From Membranipora membranacea (taxonomy: Eukaryota; Bryozoa; Gymnolaemata; Cheilostomatida; Membraniporidae), in assembly GCA_914767715.1 (NCBI GenBank), contig OU612067.1, positions 16,559,001 to 16,623,000 of the forward strand: a stretch of 64,000 nucleotides of DNA. The letters run 5' to 3'. The translations under genes and the position numbers were made by a program. How positions within the stretch are numbered: position 1 is the first letter of the stretch; each line of letters starts with the position of its first letter. The notes beneath the pieces were generated by a model, which made no database searches, was not told the DNA's origin, and worked only from the letters and a program-made list of their open reading frames with translations. Below, piece by piece: positions 35,701 to 47,200 of the stretch.

Positions 35701-38251
35701 TATGTCATGAGACACCATAATTATGACTGATTCCCCAGACCTCATCAATGGATCATTATGATTCATTATGAGGGTGTTCCGTTGGCAAAGGTTCAACCAA
35801 TCCAAAACCGGGTATCGAATATCATTGCGGATAAGGGAAATAATTTTGGTATGTGTATTCTTGGGGTTGTACTCTTGGACTGTAGGAGAGAGATATGTGG
35901 AATTCCTTGTCAGCGGAGATTTCCGTGGAGTTAGTCATCATCTCTTCTCCGGTCAGACAAGGATCTAGCAGCTCTCAAATACTTCGATCCTATAATGATG
36001 TCATGACAGTCCCTATGTACTTATCCATTACACATAAGTCATCAATTAGTGTATGAAGTGTAGGATATGGGTTACTAGATCCGCTTCCTGTAATATCCCA
36101 TATCACAAAGCAAAATATTTTTTTTCTTTCATTTCAAGGGTTTCAATGTTTATGTATTGCAAGATTTTAGATGCTAAACCAGACAGGTGAAGGCCTAGGT
36201 TTCAATTATTTTCGAAGACAATACTTGCAATTTCAGAGATAGTTTTTGTTAGCAAAATGTTAAGTTTTAACTGATTAAACATTGTAAGCACCAAATTCAA
36301 ACTTGCTCACTAGTGACAAAACCTTTAATGGAGATGAGCTCTCCATACATAGGTTTATAGCCCTTTCAAAAGTGCCCATGCTAAATAAGGTGGAATAGGC
36401 TTGTAACTTCCCATCTTTTTGCGTCATTCGCACAATCATCACGCCGTCATTATATTTTAACAGGATTCTCTTTAATCATTTTGTAGTTGGTGCAGTGTTT
36501 GAGCCTGTGTGGACCCTCTGTCCTGACGGAGAGCGTCTATCACTTTGTAAATCAACCCAATAACCTCACTACCGCTGCCGATAATGGCTCAAACAAGGCA
36601 GCGACCATAGCAGGAGATCTAAAAAGTAATAAACCGTCTGATCACAATGCTAACACTGTGCGTCACGCTGAGACTATGGGTAACATTGCTGCTGCTGCCA
36701 ACAAGTCCTCGTCAGAGTGGCAGCGGATCCTCATGTCGGAGCAGGTGTCAGATAAGGCCTGCTGCTCGTCTATAATAGATCTAAAACAGTGCGATAAACG
36801 GCATCAGCTAGAATCCAGTGTACTCGGTACCACTATCAAGGTAATGTACTGGTATCATTTTTAATTTGGAGTATGAATCTGAGCAATGAAATGCCATTTT
36901 GATTAACCTGAGTTCAGTTATTTTATACAGGTTAGACATATATCAGCCTAGTCTAAGCGCCCAGAAGGCTGCAATGCGGGTTAGAAGCATTATAACTTCA
37001 ACCACTTAGAAAAAGAGTGGTTGAAAATGTAATACCACTAACTTGTATTGCAGCCTTCTGAGCACTTAGACTAATATCAGCCTGAAGGTTCTCAAACTAC
37101 AGGCATTTACTGAGCCAAATAAATTTGGTGAGTTTGTTTTGGTTCAAAAGCATTCAAATATGCACCGGTCTCTCAAAAAATGCTCAAGGTGGCTGTTTCA
37201 TTGATCTATAAATTCACTCCGATTTACTTGTCATTGAATTGTTGCCCCTTTGAAAAAGAGTAGACAACTCGCTAATATATTGGGTTATATGCAATGCAGG
37301 AATACATGTAGGATAAAAACTTTCAATTCTATTTCAATTCTATGTTGACCCTGACACCACAGTGAATAAAAATGGATGGTTTAATCTAATCTACATACAA
37401 TATCTTGGAATCAGCATATTAAAACACGCGCATTTGCATATAAATGTGGTTTTTTTCAATGTTTAACAAGAGATATACATTATGTTTCCATGGGTCGAAT
37501 GATCATTCCCATCCTATCCAATGAATTTGGCTTGTTATGTAATCAAAACACAATACAATAGCAATAGGATCCGAACAAATTCGGTTTGTGAATGCGAACA
37601 ACCTATTGAAATTGAATAGCTTAATTGTTTCCATGTGCCGAGAAAAAGGGCTAAAATCGCCTATATGCGCATTTGTATGGAGCATGGAAACATAGTGATA
37701 AACTCATTAAAATGGGTGCGATCCTCCATCAAAAATATGTCTCCCAAAGTTGAGAAAAGACAAAATGAATGTCTCTATGTATTCACCTGCTTGTAACTCC
37801 CTCATTGGTTGTAGTTGCTGTTGAATGTTACTCATCATTTTTTCTTTTTTTAAAATACATTTTACTGACTGCCGTAATCATCTACTACAATATTTTCCAT
37901 TAGTATTTCATAACAATATTTTCTAACGATATTTTAAGAGACAATAAAAGTATATATATATTAGGATTTAGGAGTCAACAAACAAACATAGCGAAGAAAA
38001 ATCATAGACACAATTGAAATAACGAAGATACAACAGTTTAAACGCGTTATAATGACTATCCATTACAGTGTCAGTACCAGGCCATACTAACGGTGACTAT
38101 GGAGGATGGTGAGAAGTATACAGCCCAGCCAGTGGATGTCTGGATCCAATCATACTCTGATAATACTTATAAGCCTGCTAACACAGACAAACTTAATCTA
38201 CTTAAATCTTCACCCATGTATCACGAAGCCATTACTGTTGGCACCAGATGA
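20756..38251 (+). CDS. Arrestin-domain protein (alpha-arrestin-like)
   Basis: Eight coding exons: 20756-20817, 21828-21901, 24122-24211, 26247-26309, 29399-29624, 30071-30185, 36487-36840 and 38069-38251 (1167 nt, 388 aa). Phases agree at every join. N-terminal arrestin fold: LLYRPGDLVTG, HVWLDICTPTPGKSLYVALCG, SYRMGFELSLPHDLPG, LEIAYSVKAYV. C-terminal fold: LVQCLSLCGPSVLTESV near the exon 7 start and CQYQAILTVTM...PVDVWIQS in exon 8. Such proteins act as cytoplasmic adaptors for trafficking and ubiquitination of membrane proteins; I see no PPxY motif in the 388 residues. Exon 7 carries an Asn/Ala/Ser-rich insertion (about 60 residues) inside the C-terminal fold. The exon 3 donor is uncertain: 24211 keeps the frame into exon 4, the more obvious site at 24258 does not. 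Translation may begin upstream of 20756, since an acceptor precedes it at 20716. Sixty-two open codons follow the stop in frame. Confidence 0.8.
21205..21431. repeat. Long hairpin with about 90-bp arms in arrestin intron 1
   Basis: Arms at 21205-21295 and 21335-21431 are near-perfect reverse complements with a loop of about 39 nt. The left arm runs from tgcaagatggtcaacc to aaaaacacccagtga; the right arm mirrors it. I find no clear target-site duplication. It may be a foldback transposon or a long small-RNA precursor. Confidence 0.75.
21451..21576. mobile_element. Foldback MITE, TAGTTTAAG family, copy 1 (9-bp TSD)
   Basis: A 126-bp element starting TAGTTTAAGC and ending GTTTAAACTA, with arms pairing along most of its length. 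It is flanked by a perfect 9-bp direct repeat, gatgatgtg (21442-21450 and 21577-21585). Inner segments gcatttcattat and aagtggttg are shared with the copy at 58783-58893. Non-coding. Termini and duplication length fit a Mutator-like non-autonomous element. Confidence 0.85.
25050..25240 (+). repeat. Imperfect tandem duplication of about 105 bp in arrestin intron 3
   Basis: The block with caatgagaaattttataacc and tacgcaagacgcatgga at about 25059-25100 recurs at about 25160-25200 with few changes. No coding function is supported. Confidence 0.5.
26690..26860. repeat. Dispersed repeat shared with 31376-31510
   Basis: Shared blocks include gcaatcttg, catcctgggg, gtcatcaaggat / gtcgtcaaggat, ttctggtacct and cacatgtctcc, in the same order and strand in both places. 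Element type unknown. The rest of arrestin intron 4 (26310-29398) contains a poly-C run near 27238-27248 and a palindrome at 28027-28056, and nothing else I can name. Confidence 0.45.
28027..28056. repeat. 30-bp perfect palindrome (CACAGAGTAAGGAT half-site)
   Basis: CACAGAGTAAGGATA is followed by its exact reverse complement, and a further half-site (atccttactctgtg) follows within a few bases. The same palindrome occurs at 34803-34838 and a half-site at 31920-31939. Confidence 0.75.
31376..31510. repeat. Dispersed repeat shared with 26690-26860
   Basis: Second copy of the unnamed repeat, with the same ordered blocks (gcaatcttg, catcctgggg, gtcgtcaaggat, ttctggtacct, cacatgtctcc). It lies in arrestin intron 6, shortly before a SINE. 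Confidence 0.45.
31697..32083 (+). mobile_element. tRNA-derived SINE with 11-bp target-site duplication
   Basis: The head, tttggcgcagtggttagcg, matches a polymerase III A box of tRNA type. The body of about 370 bp ends in a short AT repeat. The element is flanked by tacgctagcca at 31686-31696 and 32084-32094, a perfect 11-bp duplication. The B box is weak. It contains a tcctgta / tacagga hairpin around 31864-31895 and a half-site of the CACAGAGTAAGGAT palindrome. Confidence 0.7.
33521..34195. repeat. Tandem duplication, period 340 bp
   Basis: Unit 1 (33521-33860) and unit 2 (33861 to about 34195) both start gatttaccaatggaac and share almost every base, for example gcatacattcaaggcaat and gaacagacgaatgaattt. 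Differences are few, so the duplication is recent. Short open frames within it (MTFRVQITNRR...) are duplicated passively and have no other support. Confidence 0.85.
34803..34838. repeat. 36-bp palindrome (CACAGAGTAAGGAT family)
   Basis: This is the same palindrome as at 28027-28056, extended by three bases on each side. The flanks gataatat occur on both sides and may be an 8-bp target duplication. Confidence 0.7.
35223..35460 (+). mobile_element. tRNA-derived SINE with 12-bp target-site duplication
   Basis: A 238-bp insertion flanked by atagataatatc at 35211-35222 and 35461-35472. The head has an A box (tgtggtgcaatgggtagggc) and a B box (gttccgattcccggc); the anticodon-arm region (ggtcttttaatagagagg) recalls a tRNA-Lys origin. 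A body with gtcaggaagggcatccgacc follows, then an imperfect (TGATAC)n stretch at 35367-35393. It lies in arrestin intron 6. Confidence 0.8.
36949..37073. mobile_element. Foldback MITE, TAGTTTAAG family, copy 2 (9-bp TSD)
   Basis: A 125-bp element starting TAGTCTAAG and ending CTTAGACTA, flanked by the perfect 9-bp repeat atatcagcc (36940-36948 and 37074-37082). The centre has ttcaaccactt and agtggttgaa as inner arms. Located 108 bp after arrestin exon 7. Confidence 0.85.
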
Positions 38252-38440
38252 GAGGTAAAAGACTTGTCTTGTCCTATGAGGGGGACTGAGATAGATGATG
38301 GAATAAATTTGTCAGAGTACAGGCGATATATGGCACCGACCGTATTCAGAGGCCCGGACAAATTTGATTTAACATATATTGGGAGTAAATCTGTCAGAAA
38401 AGTTTATAATGTCAGCCAGATCCATCACACTAATGCATAG
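38252..38440 (+). other. 62 open codons in frame after the arrestin stop
   Basis: After the TGA at 38249-38251 the same frame stays open until TAG at 38438-38440. The conceptual tail includes KDLSCPMRGTEIDD, YRRYMAPTVFRGPDKFDL and KVYNVSQIHHTNA, which does not look like translated AT-rich intergenic DNA. It could be readthrough product, a tail cut off by a nonsense change, an alternatively spliced end, or chance. There is no selenocysteine evidence. Confidence 0.4.
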
Positions 38441-40562
38441 TTGTAGGTTAAAGACTATGAAGCCACAATATTAAATACAGTCTTTATATCCAGTGTTTTT
38501 CCAAATAAGTACAACCTCCGACAACAAAATGTTGTTATGGTAAAACCACTAGCTAGCACACAAATTTGGCACAGGCACATCCTTTGTTGGAAAGCAAAGG
38601 CAATTTGAAGTATAAGGTCTGTATTCTGAAGATTGTGCTGTATCTGTAGAACAACCCTCCTCAGTCAAGTGTTTGATACATGCTGCTGACATATATCCCG
38701 TGAATTTATAATGACCGTGAAAGGTTATTTGTAAGTTAAGGACTATGATGTAGGAGTTGTCATGTCACTGAACCTAGGGAGACGAGTCTTCGATACTCTC
38801 AAAATTCAATCTTAGAGCAGGCAGGGAATTCGGGATAAAACTCCTAAACTCCATGGAGCAGGGAGTTTAGGAGTTAGGGCATATTGGGGCCAACTCCCTG
38901 ATCCAACTTGTGCCCCACTAATTCTGTTTTCCAACTAGCTAATACCTTTGACACATCCAACCCCTTGATCCAACCCTGTATGATTATAAATTGTTGTATA
39001 TGTTTCGTTTAGGTGGTTCGTAAATCTACTCATCTTGACGCCATATACTGCTGTGACTGGACTGCTTGACTGTACCGTGACTGAATCACTGTTAGACAAT
39101 ATATCTATTAATTTTCTTCCACTTACTATTCTGGTCTCATATCTTAACTTTGCCAATTCAAATAAAGTGGTCGCATTTGTTCAGTTTTTTGAGTACAAGA
39201 CCAAACATCCGCTGCTTCTAAATTTGCGTGGTGATATTCAATCTTGCCAGATGCCAATGTTATGCAGTTTACTATTTTTATTCTATACTTATAGATCTGA
39301 CTTATCTCATGGTCTAGGCTGTTGTCTTCTGTGTCTGTAAATTATAACAGGCACTTCTTAGCCTGTCTTCTTGACAAGCTTTGTTCTGCGGGTGGGAGGG
39401 GGACCAAAGCTTTGTTTTGCCCCCCCCCCCCGTCCACCGAACAAGGCTTCTATTGTTGTTGATTATTTCTTATGATGTGATGTTTATTTTGAAACGAATT
39501 TTTATTGCTTATTACCTGATGACTTAGTTAAATATGTCTCTGTGGCCGACTTCTTGTTATTTACCATTTGCCATAATGTTTTGCCGATATATCTTCAATT
39601 CTTGCTACTACTTCATTATTAAACATAATGCATTTGTATTTTCCCTGATATCATGTTAGTCCGCATGGTTTTTTTCAAGGGGGTAGTTTAGGCTGTAAAT
39701 GGTCTCACCAGCTGGTCATTATTGCTGTTGTAATGTAAATCATAGATAATTTTCTTTATATTATTTTCACTAATAATAATGTGTCCAACACTTGATAAGA
39801 TATCTTGAGTTATTTTATTAGGAATTGACAAGTTACTAAGATACTGTGTTAAGTGCAGTCAAAGCATCAGCATCAACTCACTAACATCCTGATGCCAACC
39901 GATCTAATTTTGCTGAGACTCAAAATATCATGACATCGTGGACTCTCTATGATGTTGAGTGTCACTACCGTTAAAAGGATATTAAAATATTCCTTGATTC
40001 AGTCTGGCATCTTAGTATACTATTGCTCGCATACATATATGTTTATGCCAAGGAGTAAAAAACTCTTTGCTTATGCATACCAGTTTATCGAACATGCTAG
40101 TGCTGAGAGACAACATTTCTGTCTGATGGAGTTGGATTCACAAAGACATTTGTGTGTCTAATTTCTAATAAAGCCAAGATACGAGAGCAATACTCTCCAA
40201 TGCCCAGATACAATTCCATAAATAAGTTTCAGTTTCATGCAAAGTACCCTGTCATGTCAATCGTCTTAAACAAATATCATGGTGTTGGAGACTAACTGGG
40301 CTGTCAAATAATCTTTGTTTTATTGTTATGGGTTATGTTGAAGCAGGGAGAATTCACCCTGGTTGAAGCCAGCCCTACTCCTTTTACATGTGCTTTTGGA
40401 TGTATACAAAGTTGAGCCAATCACATGGCTGTATTTAGTTTTCGAATGTCTCGCCAAAACACGCATCTGATGGGGCCCGTCTAAAACGAAAGTAATCGCT
40501 CAAAAAGGATAAAATCTAAAAGAAAGGAAGGAAGAATATTGCTGTAAACTATCCCAGCCATC
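38441..40562. other. Intergenic region between the arrestin gene and SNRPD1
   Basis: No gene is recognisable. It holds a truncated copy of the TAGCCTGTC foldback family near 39359-39450 (tagcctgtcttcttgacaag, then G- and C-runs) and a small inverted repeat around 38835-38880 (aactcctaaactcc / ggagtttaggagtt). A minus-strand frame at 38935-39156 (73 codons) has coding-like composition but no recognised similarity. Confidence 0.4.
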
Positions 40563-42874
40563 ATGAAGCTTGTCAGGTAATTAAACTACCTTTTACAATT
40601 GGGAAGATAGTGAAATATGTCTGCGTTTGATAGATGCAGTGATACTATCTGCATAACATGCAGATTTGCTAAATTATGTAGAAAGAAGGTCCTCCATTTA
40701 TATGAACAACAAAGCTGTGATTGATCATCAAGGCTTAGTTTTGTACCAGAAATGGTGCCTAAACCAGCCAACCATCCCCTTACAATCATCCCCAGCCCAC
40801 TGTGGCATCCTATTCTGTTGGCATATGTGTATTAGGCCTACATACCAACTACAATCTTAACACATTTTTTGTATGATGATCCATCCACCTGTCAGGACTG
40901 TCAGTCGAGTCGCAGTCAGCTAGCCTAGTGAATTGGTAGTTGATAGGTGTAGTCGATTTGGTAGTACGTGTGCCGGGCTCAGTCAGTGCAACCAGCAATG
41001 ATTGAGGCGGGAAACAGTCACAGTGTAACTGTGATATCAATGAACACCCTTAAAATTAATTGGTAAAACCCACCACCCAGTCCACACACACTCCCAGTCC
41101 CAATGAAATATAAATGATTGAATGAGCCTGTCCAGAACCACCAAACAGATGTCTTGAGTTTATTGGACTAGAGTACTGTTGTTATTTGAGTTAAATTTAA
41201 TAGTGGTAGTAAGTAAAGTAAAGCAGGAAATAAACACATCCAACTTCTAACTATGAAACATGAACCTGTTACCTGCGCATTGATTGAGATAGAAATATAT
41301 AGTATATATATAAGTAGAGTAAATTTCCGCTGTGATAAAGAGGCTGATTCAAAACTTTTCTACATTTTGGTGATAAGGACCAATGTAGATCATGTAAGTC
41401 AGTGTGGCAATAAGTCAGTGATACAATATGTGTGATTGGTCTTGATGATATTGACAGACATGTTTCTCATATCAGCACTAGCAGATGTTACATATGCTGA
41501 CTAATGTACTCATCAATAAAGTGATCATTTTTTCCCCAAAATTGCTCAAATTACCAATGCTGCTGTCGCATAAACTTCATGATTACTTATTGTAGATTTC
41601 TGATGAAGCTTAGTCATGAAACTGTTACAATAGAATTGAAAAATGGAACACAAGTACACGGCACAATCACAGGTATGAGACTACCAGTTTGACACTTGAT
41701 GACATAAATAATATTACTTTGCAGACAAATATCTCATACCTTAGCTGGAATCTAGACGGGATATTGTCACACTTGCTAAGGCGCGTGATGTAACATGCCA
41801 TACAATAAGTGCCAATGAAAATGTCTCCTCAATAGCCTACAGTTTGCACATGAGAAGAACCAAGGTCATCACAATATGAACGCATAAGACCAGTACCGGC
41901 TTCTGGTGAAGATCTGCCGGAAACTATCCGAACCATATATATGCCTGATTTATCTTCAAGTGTTTGCATAGCGATCTTCATGAAGATTGTTTTTATAACT
42001 TATTGCATATATTATTCTTTCCTCTAGGAGTTGATGTATCTATGAACACTCATCTGAAAGCTGTTAAGATGACTATGAAAGGAAGAGAACCCTCTGCACT
42101 AGACTCACTCAGTATTAGAGGAAATAATATCAGATACTTCATCCTACCAGACAGTTTACCACTGGATACCTTATTAGTAGATGATGCACCCAAAGGACGA
42201 GGCAGAGGAGATAGAGGCAGAGGTTTGTTGATTTTTTTTATTAGTTTTGTGATTGGTGACCAGGAATGGGATATTTTTATAAGGTAACACCAACAGGGTG
42301 ATATAAACAGAAGCTCTTGTATGCCAAAAGAGTTTTAGACAGGCATTATCTACTATGATCTAGTGAGGGACTTCCAAAGTTTCCAATAGATCTGCCTAAC
42401 TGGTAAGTTTTTATTGCTATGTGTCAACACACAGCAGCTTGTATTTGAAACAGTGTTGGTTCATGATCAAATAGAGAAACAAGGTTTATAACACGCACAA
42501 TCATTTCAGTACTATGTACAAGAGGAGACAATTTCTATTTACATAGCATGGTGACATATCAGAATTCGTTTTAATACCCGCGATGCTCATAGGTCTAGTC
42601 ATGTTTTCCAGAACCTTGTTTTGGTGCCTCTTATGTTGCTGACAAACCACATTGTAATACATATACTAAAATGAAAGTAACATTGGGATCACAAACCGTC
42701 TTTCTGGATTTATAACATTAAGAGTGAAATGGAAATTAGTTATATCTGGTTTTTTTTGCAGGCCGAGGTGGAAGAGGTGGACGTGGCAGTAGAGGAGGGC
42801 GAGGTGGACGTGGTAGAGGAGGACCAGGCAGGGGTGGTGGTGGAGGAGGCCGAGGAGGACCTCCAAGGCGGTGA
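40563..42874 (+). CDS. SNRPD1: Small nuclear ribonucleoprotein Sm D1
   Basis: Four coding exons: 40563-40576, 41596-41672, 42028-42222 and 42762-42874 (399 nt, 132 aa), all with GT-AG ends and matching phases. [20 protein letters not shown] is followed by [11 protein letters not shown] (Sm1 motif) and by [20 protein letters not shown] (Sm2 motif), near-identical to SmD1 of other animals. The C-terminal tail is an Arg-Gly array of about 45 residues, ending GGPPRR. It is richer in RGG than the GR-repeat tail of the human protein, and the protein is longer (132 versus 119 aa). SmD1 joins the heptameric Sm ring on U1, U2, U4 and U5 snRNAs; the RG tail is the usual target of symmetric arginine dimethylation and SMN binding. 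The first intron splits codon 5 and is about 1 kb. Confidence 0.97.
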
Positions 42875-44233
42875 ACATGATATCTTCTTAAACCTTTCCT
42901 CTTTCCATCATCATTCTCAAGAGACCGCTCCGAATGAAAAAATACCAACTCTGTTCTACAAGTAAATCATATATTCACCCTGCAATCGTACTGAGCAACT
43001 ATTTAAAAAAATTGACATTGCTGCTTTAGTGAACTTATATTTTTCTTCTTCAATCTCCTTTTTTCCCCAGCAAACAAAAATGTTGTTGGTTGTGGCAACA
43101 TGCAAGTATGTGCATGTTTATGATGTAGCTACAGAAAAGTGTACATATTTTAAGTCAAATGTTATGTACATAGATTTGTATCATTGTATTTTTAACTGAC
43201 CAATATACTGGTTGAAAAAAACACAATAACCGGATGTCATTCGGAAAATATTCCTGTTAATGACAAAATTTTATGGGCATGGGTGCCAGATATCTAGTAT
43301 GGGTGATCAAACAGAGTTTAGGTATTGATGCAATTTCAATGTACTTACGACCAAGAATAACCTGTTGAAGTAGGTGTATGTGCAACCTTGTCATGTCACA
43401 GAAATGTTTAAATCAGTTAATCAGCTCAACAAGAAATTCTAAGAACTGCTTGCCCAATGCTGTAGTCACCTTACAGGAAAAGCTACAGAAAATAATATGT
43501 AAAGATTCACCACAATTATCTATTCACCAACTTATTTACATCCATAGATATATAAATCCCAGTGATTTTTTCACTATGCAGGAAGCGAAATTGTTTTCAA
43601 AGAGCATCTACAATGGATCAGTGGTACCACTATCCAAATTATTGCGATGAATGATTGCAGGGAACCCTCCAGTCAGTTTGTTAGAGGAATATTTTGTTGC
43701 CTAACTTCGAAGTTGTTTGCTCTTGTAGTTACTTGCAAATATTGATTTTATTTGAGGCTACAATGTGTTGCTAGGAAACTACAAAATGGCGTCATAAGCA
43801 TTGAGTGAAGCACCTGTCATGTTTTAATCTTTCTTGTGTAGCTTTCAAACAAGGTGAGTACAATGTTTCATTACAAGGGATTATTGGACCTAATTTGATG
43901 TCTTTAGTTGGTTAGATAGCCATGTGGGGAATGGGCCCATGGCTAGATTGAGCTCATGGGTGAAGGAGATAGTTGAATGAGCTAGTGTTTCAGCATGTTT
44001 GCCTTGGTTTTATATGTAAAATTGTAATGAATGATTGGGGTTGGCATGAGTTTTTCCACTTCATATGTTGACGTGGAACTCACAGAAAGAACATTCTCAC
44101 TTTCCAGTCACAGATCGGATGAAAGTAGTACTTGCCTTGTTAATCTTGCTCCCCAGGTTATTTGCATGCTACATCATCTCCTCTCTTATCTTGCAGTAGG
44201 CTGGTGTATAAGTGTACCTACAGGTAGATCATC
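42875..44233. other. Region between SNRPD1 and the TRP gene
   Basis: It includes the SNRPD1 3' region and the upstream sequence of the TRP gene. A tiny possible untranslated exon (ctttcaaacaag, between a TGTAG acceptor and GTGAGT donor) lies near 43842. Another acceptor (TTGCAG) sits just before the TRP start at about 44196. Confidence 0.35.
43378..43650 (+). CDS. Uncharacterised single-exon open frame, 90 codons
   Basis: An uninterrupted frame between SNRPD1 and the TRP gene. Its second half (LSIHQLIYIHRYINPSDFFT, then MQEAKLFSKSIYNGSVVPLS) is less repetitive than most chance frames here. I recognise no domain, and there is no signal peptide or membrane segment. It could be a small gene, an exon or chance; I favour chance slightly. 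Confidence 0.2.
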   Translation: MCNLVMSQKCLNQLISSTRNSKNCLPNAVVTLQEKLQKIICKDSPQLSIHQLIYIHRYINPSDFFTMQEAKLFSKSIYNGSVVPLSKLLR

Positions 44234-47200
44234 ATGCCATCTACCGCAAAACTGAAGAGTGCGATCACTAACGCCACCAAGAGGAAGGGACGGAAAGTGA
44301 TCCCAGCAAAGAGCACAGGAACTCCTAATGAACCTCTGACTAATGGAGGAAATAGAGGGTAAGTTGTGAGAATTTCTCTTGTCATCATGGATTCATCATG
44401 GTAAATAAACATGGCCTAAGAATCTCAGCTTGAATTATGAATAGTCAAACGCAAACCACATCTTGTGTGATTTGTCTTTAGATTAGATAGTGTGAACCAA
44501 ACACTTAAATAACCTGATTAAAGCTTTTTGATGAGACCCTTTTCCACTCACATGATTTTCAAGTCATCGGTACTAACTTATTGATCAGGCTGTCCTTAGA
44601 AGATGAGACAATCCCCACCTTCCAGCGAGCCAGGTAATAGTGCTGTCTCTCTTTGATGAATGATCAGATGGTGTAAGGTTTCATCATGTCATATTTAACG
44701 ATGTGGGTGTTTATTCCCAAAAGTTTACTAAACAACCTGTATCCCTATACCCTACCTGTATATAAAGCACACATGAGAATTAACTGTAGAACCATGAACT
44801 TATCTGATACTGAAGATCATTATATGCTCATTGTTTAGCCTGGGCAAGCTGTCGGGGTGGATGGAGCCCAGGTCAACCTATCCCGACAGCTTGCCCCCGA
44901 TAGCCTGCCCAGTCTACTCCTGGGTTATATAACAGATACGTCCCTCACCCATCAATGAATTGAATCGTCTTCTCTATGAATGAGTTCACTGTCCCACCTG
45001 AACCTTATTAACCTATAAACATAGATCTCTCGTGATTAATACCAAGAAACACCCAAACACTGGTTTCGCAGTTTTGAGTTAGCTAGAGGGTTTCTCTTGC
45101 GAGAAAAATTCTGGTTATTGAAGCGCCTTGTGTTGTTATCGGTATTTGTTCCCTACGACTGCAACAATGGCTGCAATAACACAATGCATGGGTCTAACAA
45201 TGTCTAACTGTGGTTTGAGATGTCTGTTGAAACCATACTTCTCTTTTTTGTCTACTCAGCATTTAGATGCTGCGTTAGATTTTATCATTACCAACTGGTG
45301 CATCCTTATCTTTATAAGGAAATACCACAAGGTGAATACATGCCATGCCTGTACTAGAATTTGAAGTTTCATTTTTCTAACAAAAGACACCAAGAAAATA
45401 GCGTTTTAAGTAAATCAGCCATAATAATATTGTTACACAAGACATGACCCGTGCTAACCTAAATGTGGGTAATCTAAGTACCTGATCTACGTTGAGGGCA
45501 CAATTATAATTTTCTAATGACTACTGGGCGCTGCGCCCCATGCGTGCTCTGACCTGCCTGTAAACTGAGATCAACTTGGCGCCGACTATTGATTAAAAAG
45601 GTTGATTGAAATCCCATGTCTTGTCACACACCATATCCTAAAGCATGGGCAGCAAAATTTGTTGCCTTTGTGGCGAGGCCGAAATATCTGTGCCAGGTTG
45701 CTCTCTGTTTGCAGGCTTATCGCAGCACGCCTGGGGGCCAACCAGCCAAACCCCATTGGTCGGTGGACCGCAGTGGGATTCGAACCAACGGCCTCCAGCA
45801 TTCAGAATATGGCGACCGCACTTTTATTTCTCAGTCTTCGAACGGAGACGGAAACTTGTGATGTTAACCAACATTTAACCAACTTTTCATATATTACCAG
45901 GTTAACATCTTTACATCAAGTGGCTAAAATCACTCATGGAGCCATCAAGTCTGTAGCATCAGCTAAGAGGGCAGCTAGTAAATGGAGGGGCTATGTAACC
46001 AGCAAGCGCCGAATGGGTAAGTGCAACTTTTGTGTTAAGACACGGTGTTGCTTCAGCAAACTGACTTTTCATCTGCACCGAAGTGAAGTGGGTTCAGTTA
46101 GGCTGTTTCTTTTAAAGTGATGATTAAGGAATCAGGTATTCGGTATCGTTCTTGAGATGTGAAGCTACTAAAAAGGTACTTTTTTGATGATAGGGTATAC
46201 AAAACATAGAATATTTTTAGCAACCTCTGATCTCAACTTTGACTGATGAGAATTAATCAATAAACCTTATAGCAGTTTTCTAAATTAGTTTGAGAACTCC
46301 AGAATGATACCGAAAACCTGATTCCTTCATAATCACTTCAAAGATCACTTCAAAATATTGCCTTGATCTAGGCGAAACCCCCCTGCCTCATTTGGCACCC
46401 TTATTTGATGGTTTATTTGGGTTTTGGCAGTATCAAAATAATGTTTAGTTTGAAGTTCACATTTCACCCAGATTTCAGAATGTTTTGATGAAAGAAATAA
46501 AAAGTCTTCTATCCAGCCACATTACCCAATCCTGTTGGCTAGCTAGATCAAGGCATTAATTTATATATGCATATAAAAACTAAGTATTCATAATTTTAAT
46601 GTGACGATGCATATAGTGTGATGCAAGCCTTGAAGTTGTCTTTTTGCACAGATGTGATTTTCTGTGTTGAATGAAGTGCAAATTACAGTTTGATAATTGA
46701 AGTGAAATATCCGCGCCAAGTTTTTGCAATTTTCACTGCTGGGCAGGCTGTCATTGGTTGAATGTAAAATTCATGCTCTGGAAATAGAAAGACTGACCTG
46801 TTTTGACAAATTTGTCAAGACAGGCTAAGCAAACACATAAGCTGTGAGTTTTATCCATAGACTTCATAATAATACTGTTATTAAAAGTCTATGGCTTTGA
46901 CTGGTGGTGAAATTGATGTGGAAAGTCGATTAAACAGCAAAATTATTCAGCCTGCCCATGCTACTAATTAGAATTAACAAACTTTTAGTCCTGTCTATAC
47001 TGCATCTATAATCACATTATAGATATCCCATAGCAGATTGATTATTTTATCTTAGCATCGTATTCAACACACCACAATCGCCTTTTAATAACAGTTTGAA
47101 TTTGAGAATAATAGACTTCCGTTTGCTAGTTAGTCTGAAGATGTTTGATAACACCATGGCTAGGCTGTGATGACCTACCTTTCCGGAATGGTCCTCGACA

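Noticed and set aside
38249-38251. Selenocysteine reading of the arrestin TGA
   Set aside because: No arrestin selenoprotein is known to me and I cannot identify a SECIS element in the downstream sequence by eye.
42736-42948. Proline/arginine-rich antisense frame over SNRPD1 exon 4
   Set aside because: It is the complement of the Arg-Gly repeat and has no independent support.
45586-45878. Overlapping open frames on both strands around 45.6-45.9 kb
   Set aside because: Open in several frames at once and overlapping a tRNA-like B box on the minus strand, which is typical of repeat DNA. Only the 3' part from 45901 is a real (TRP) exon.
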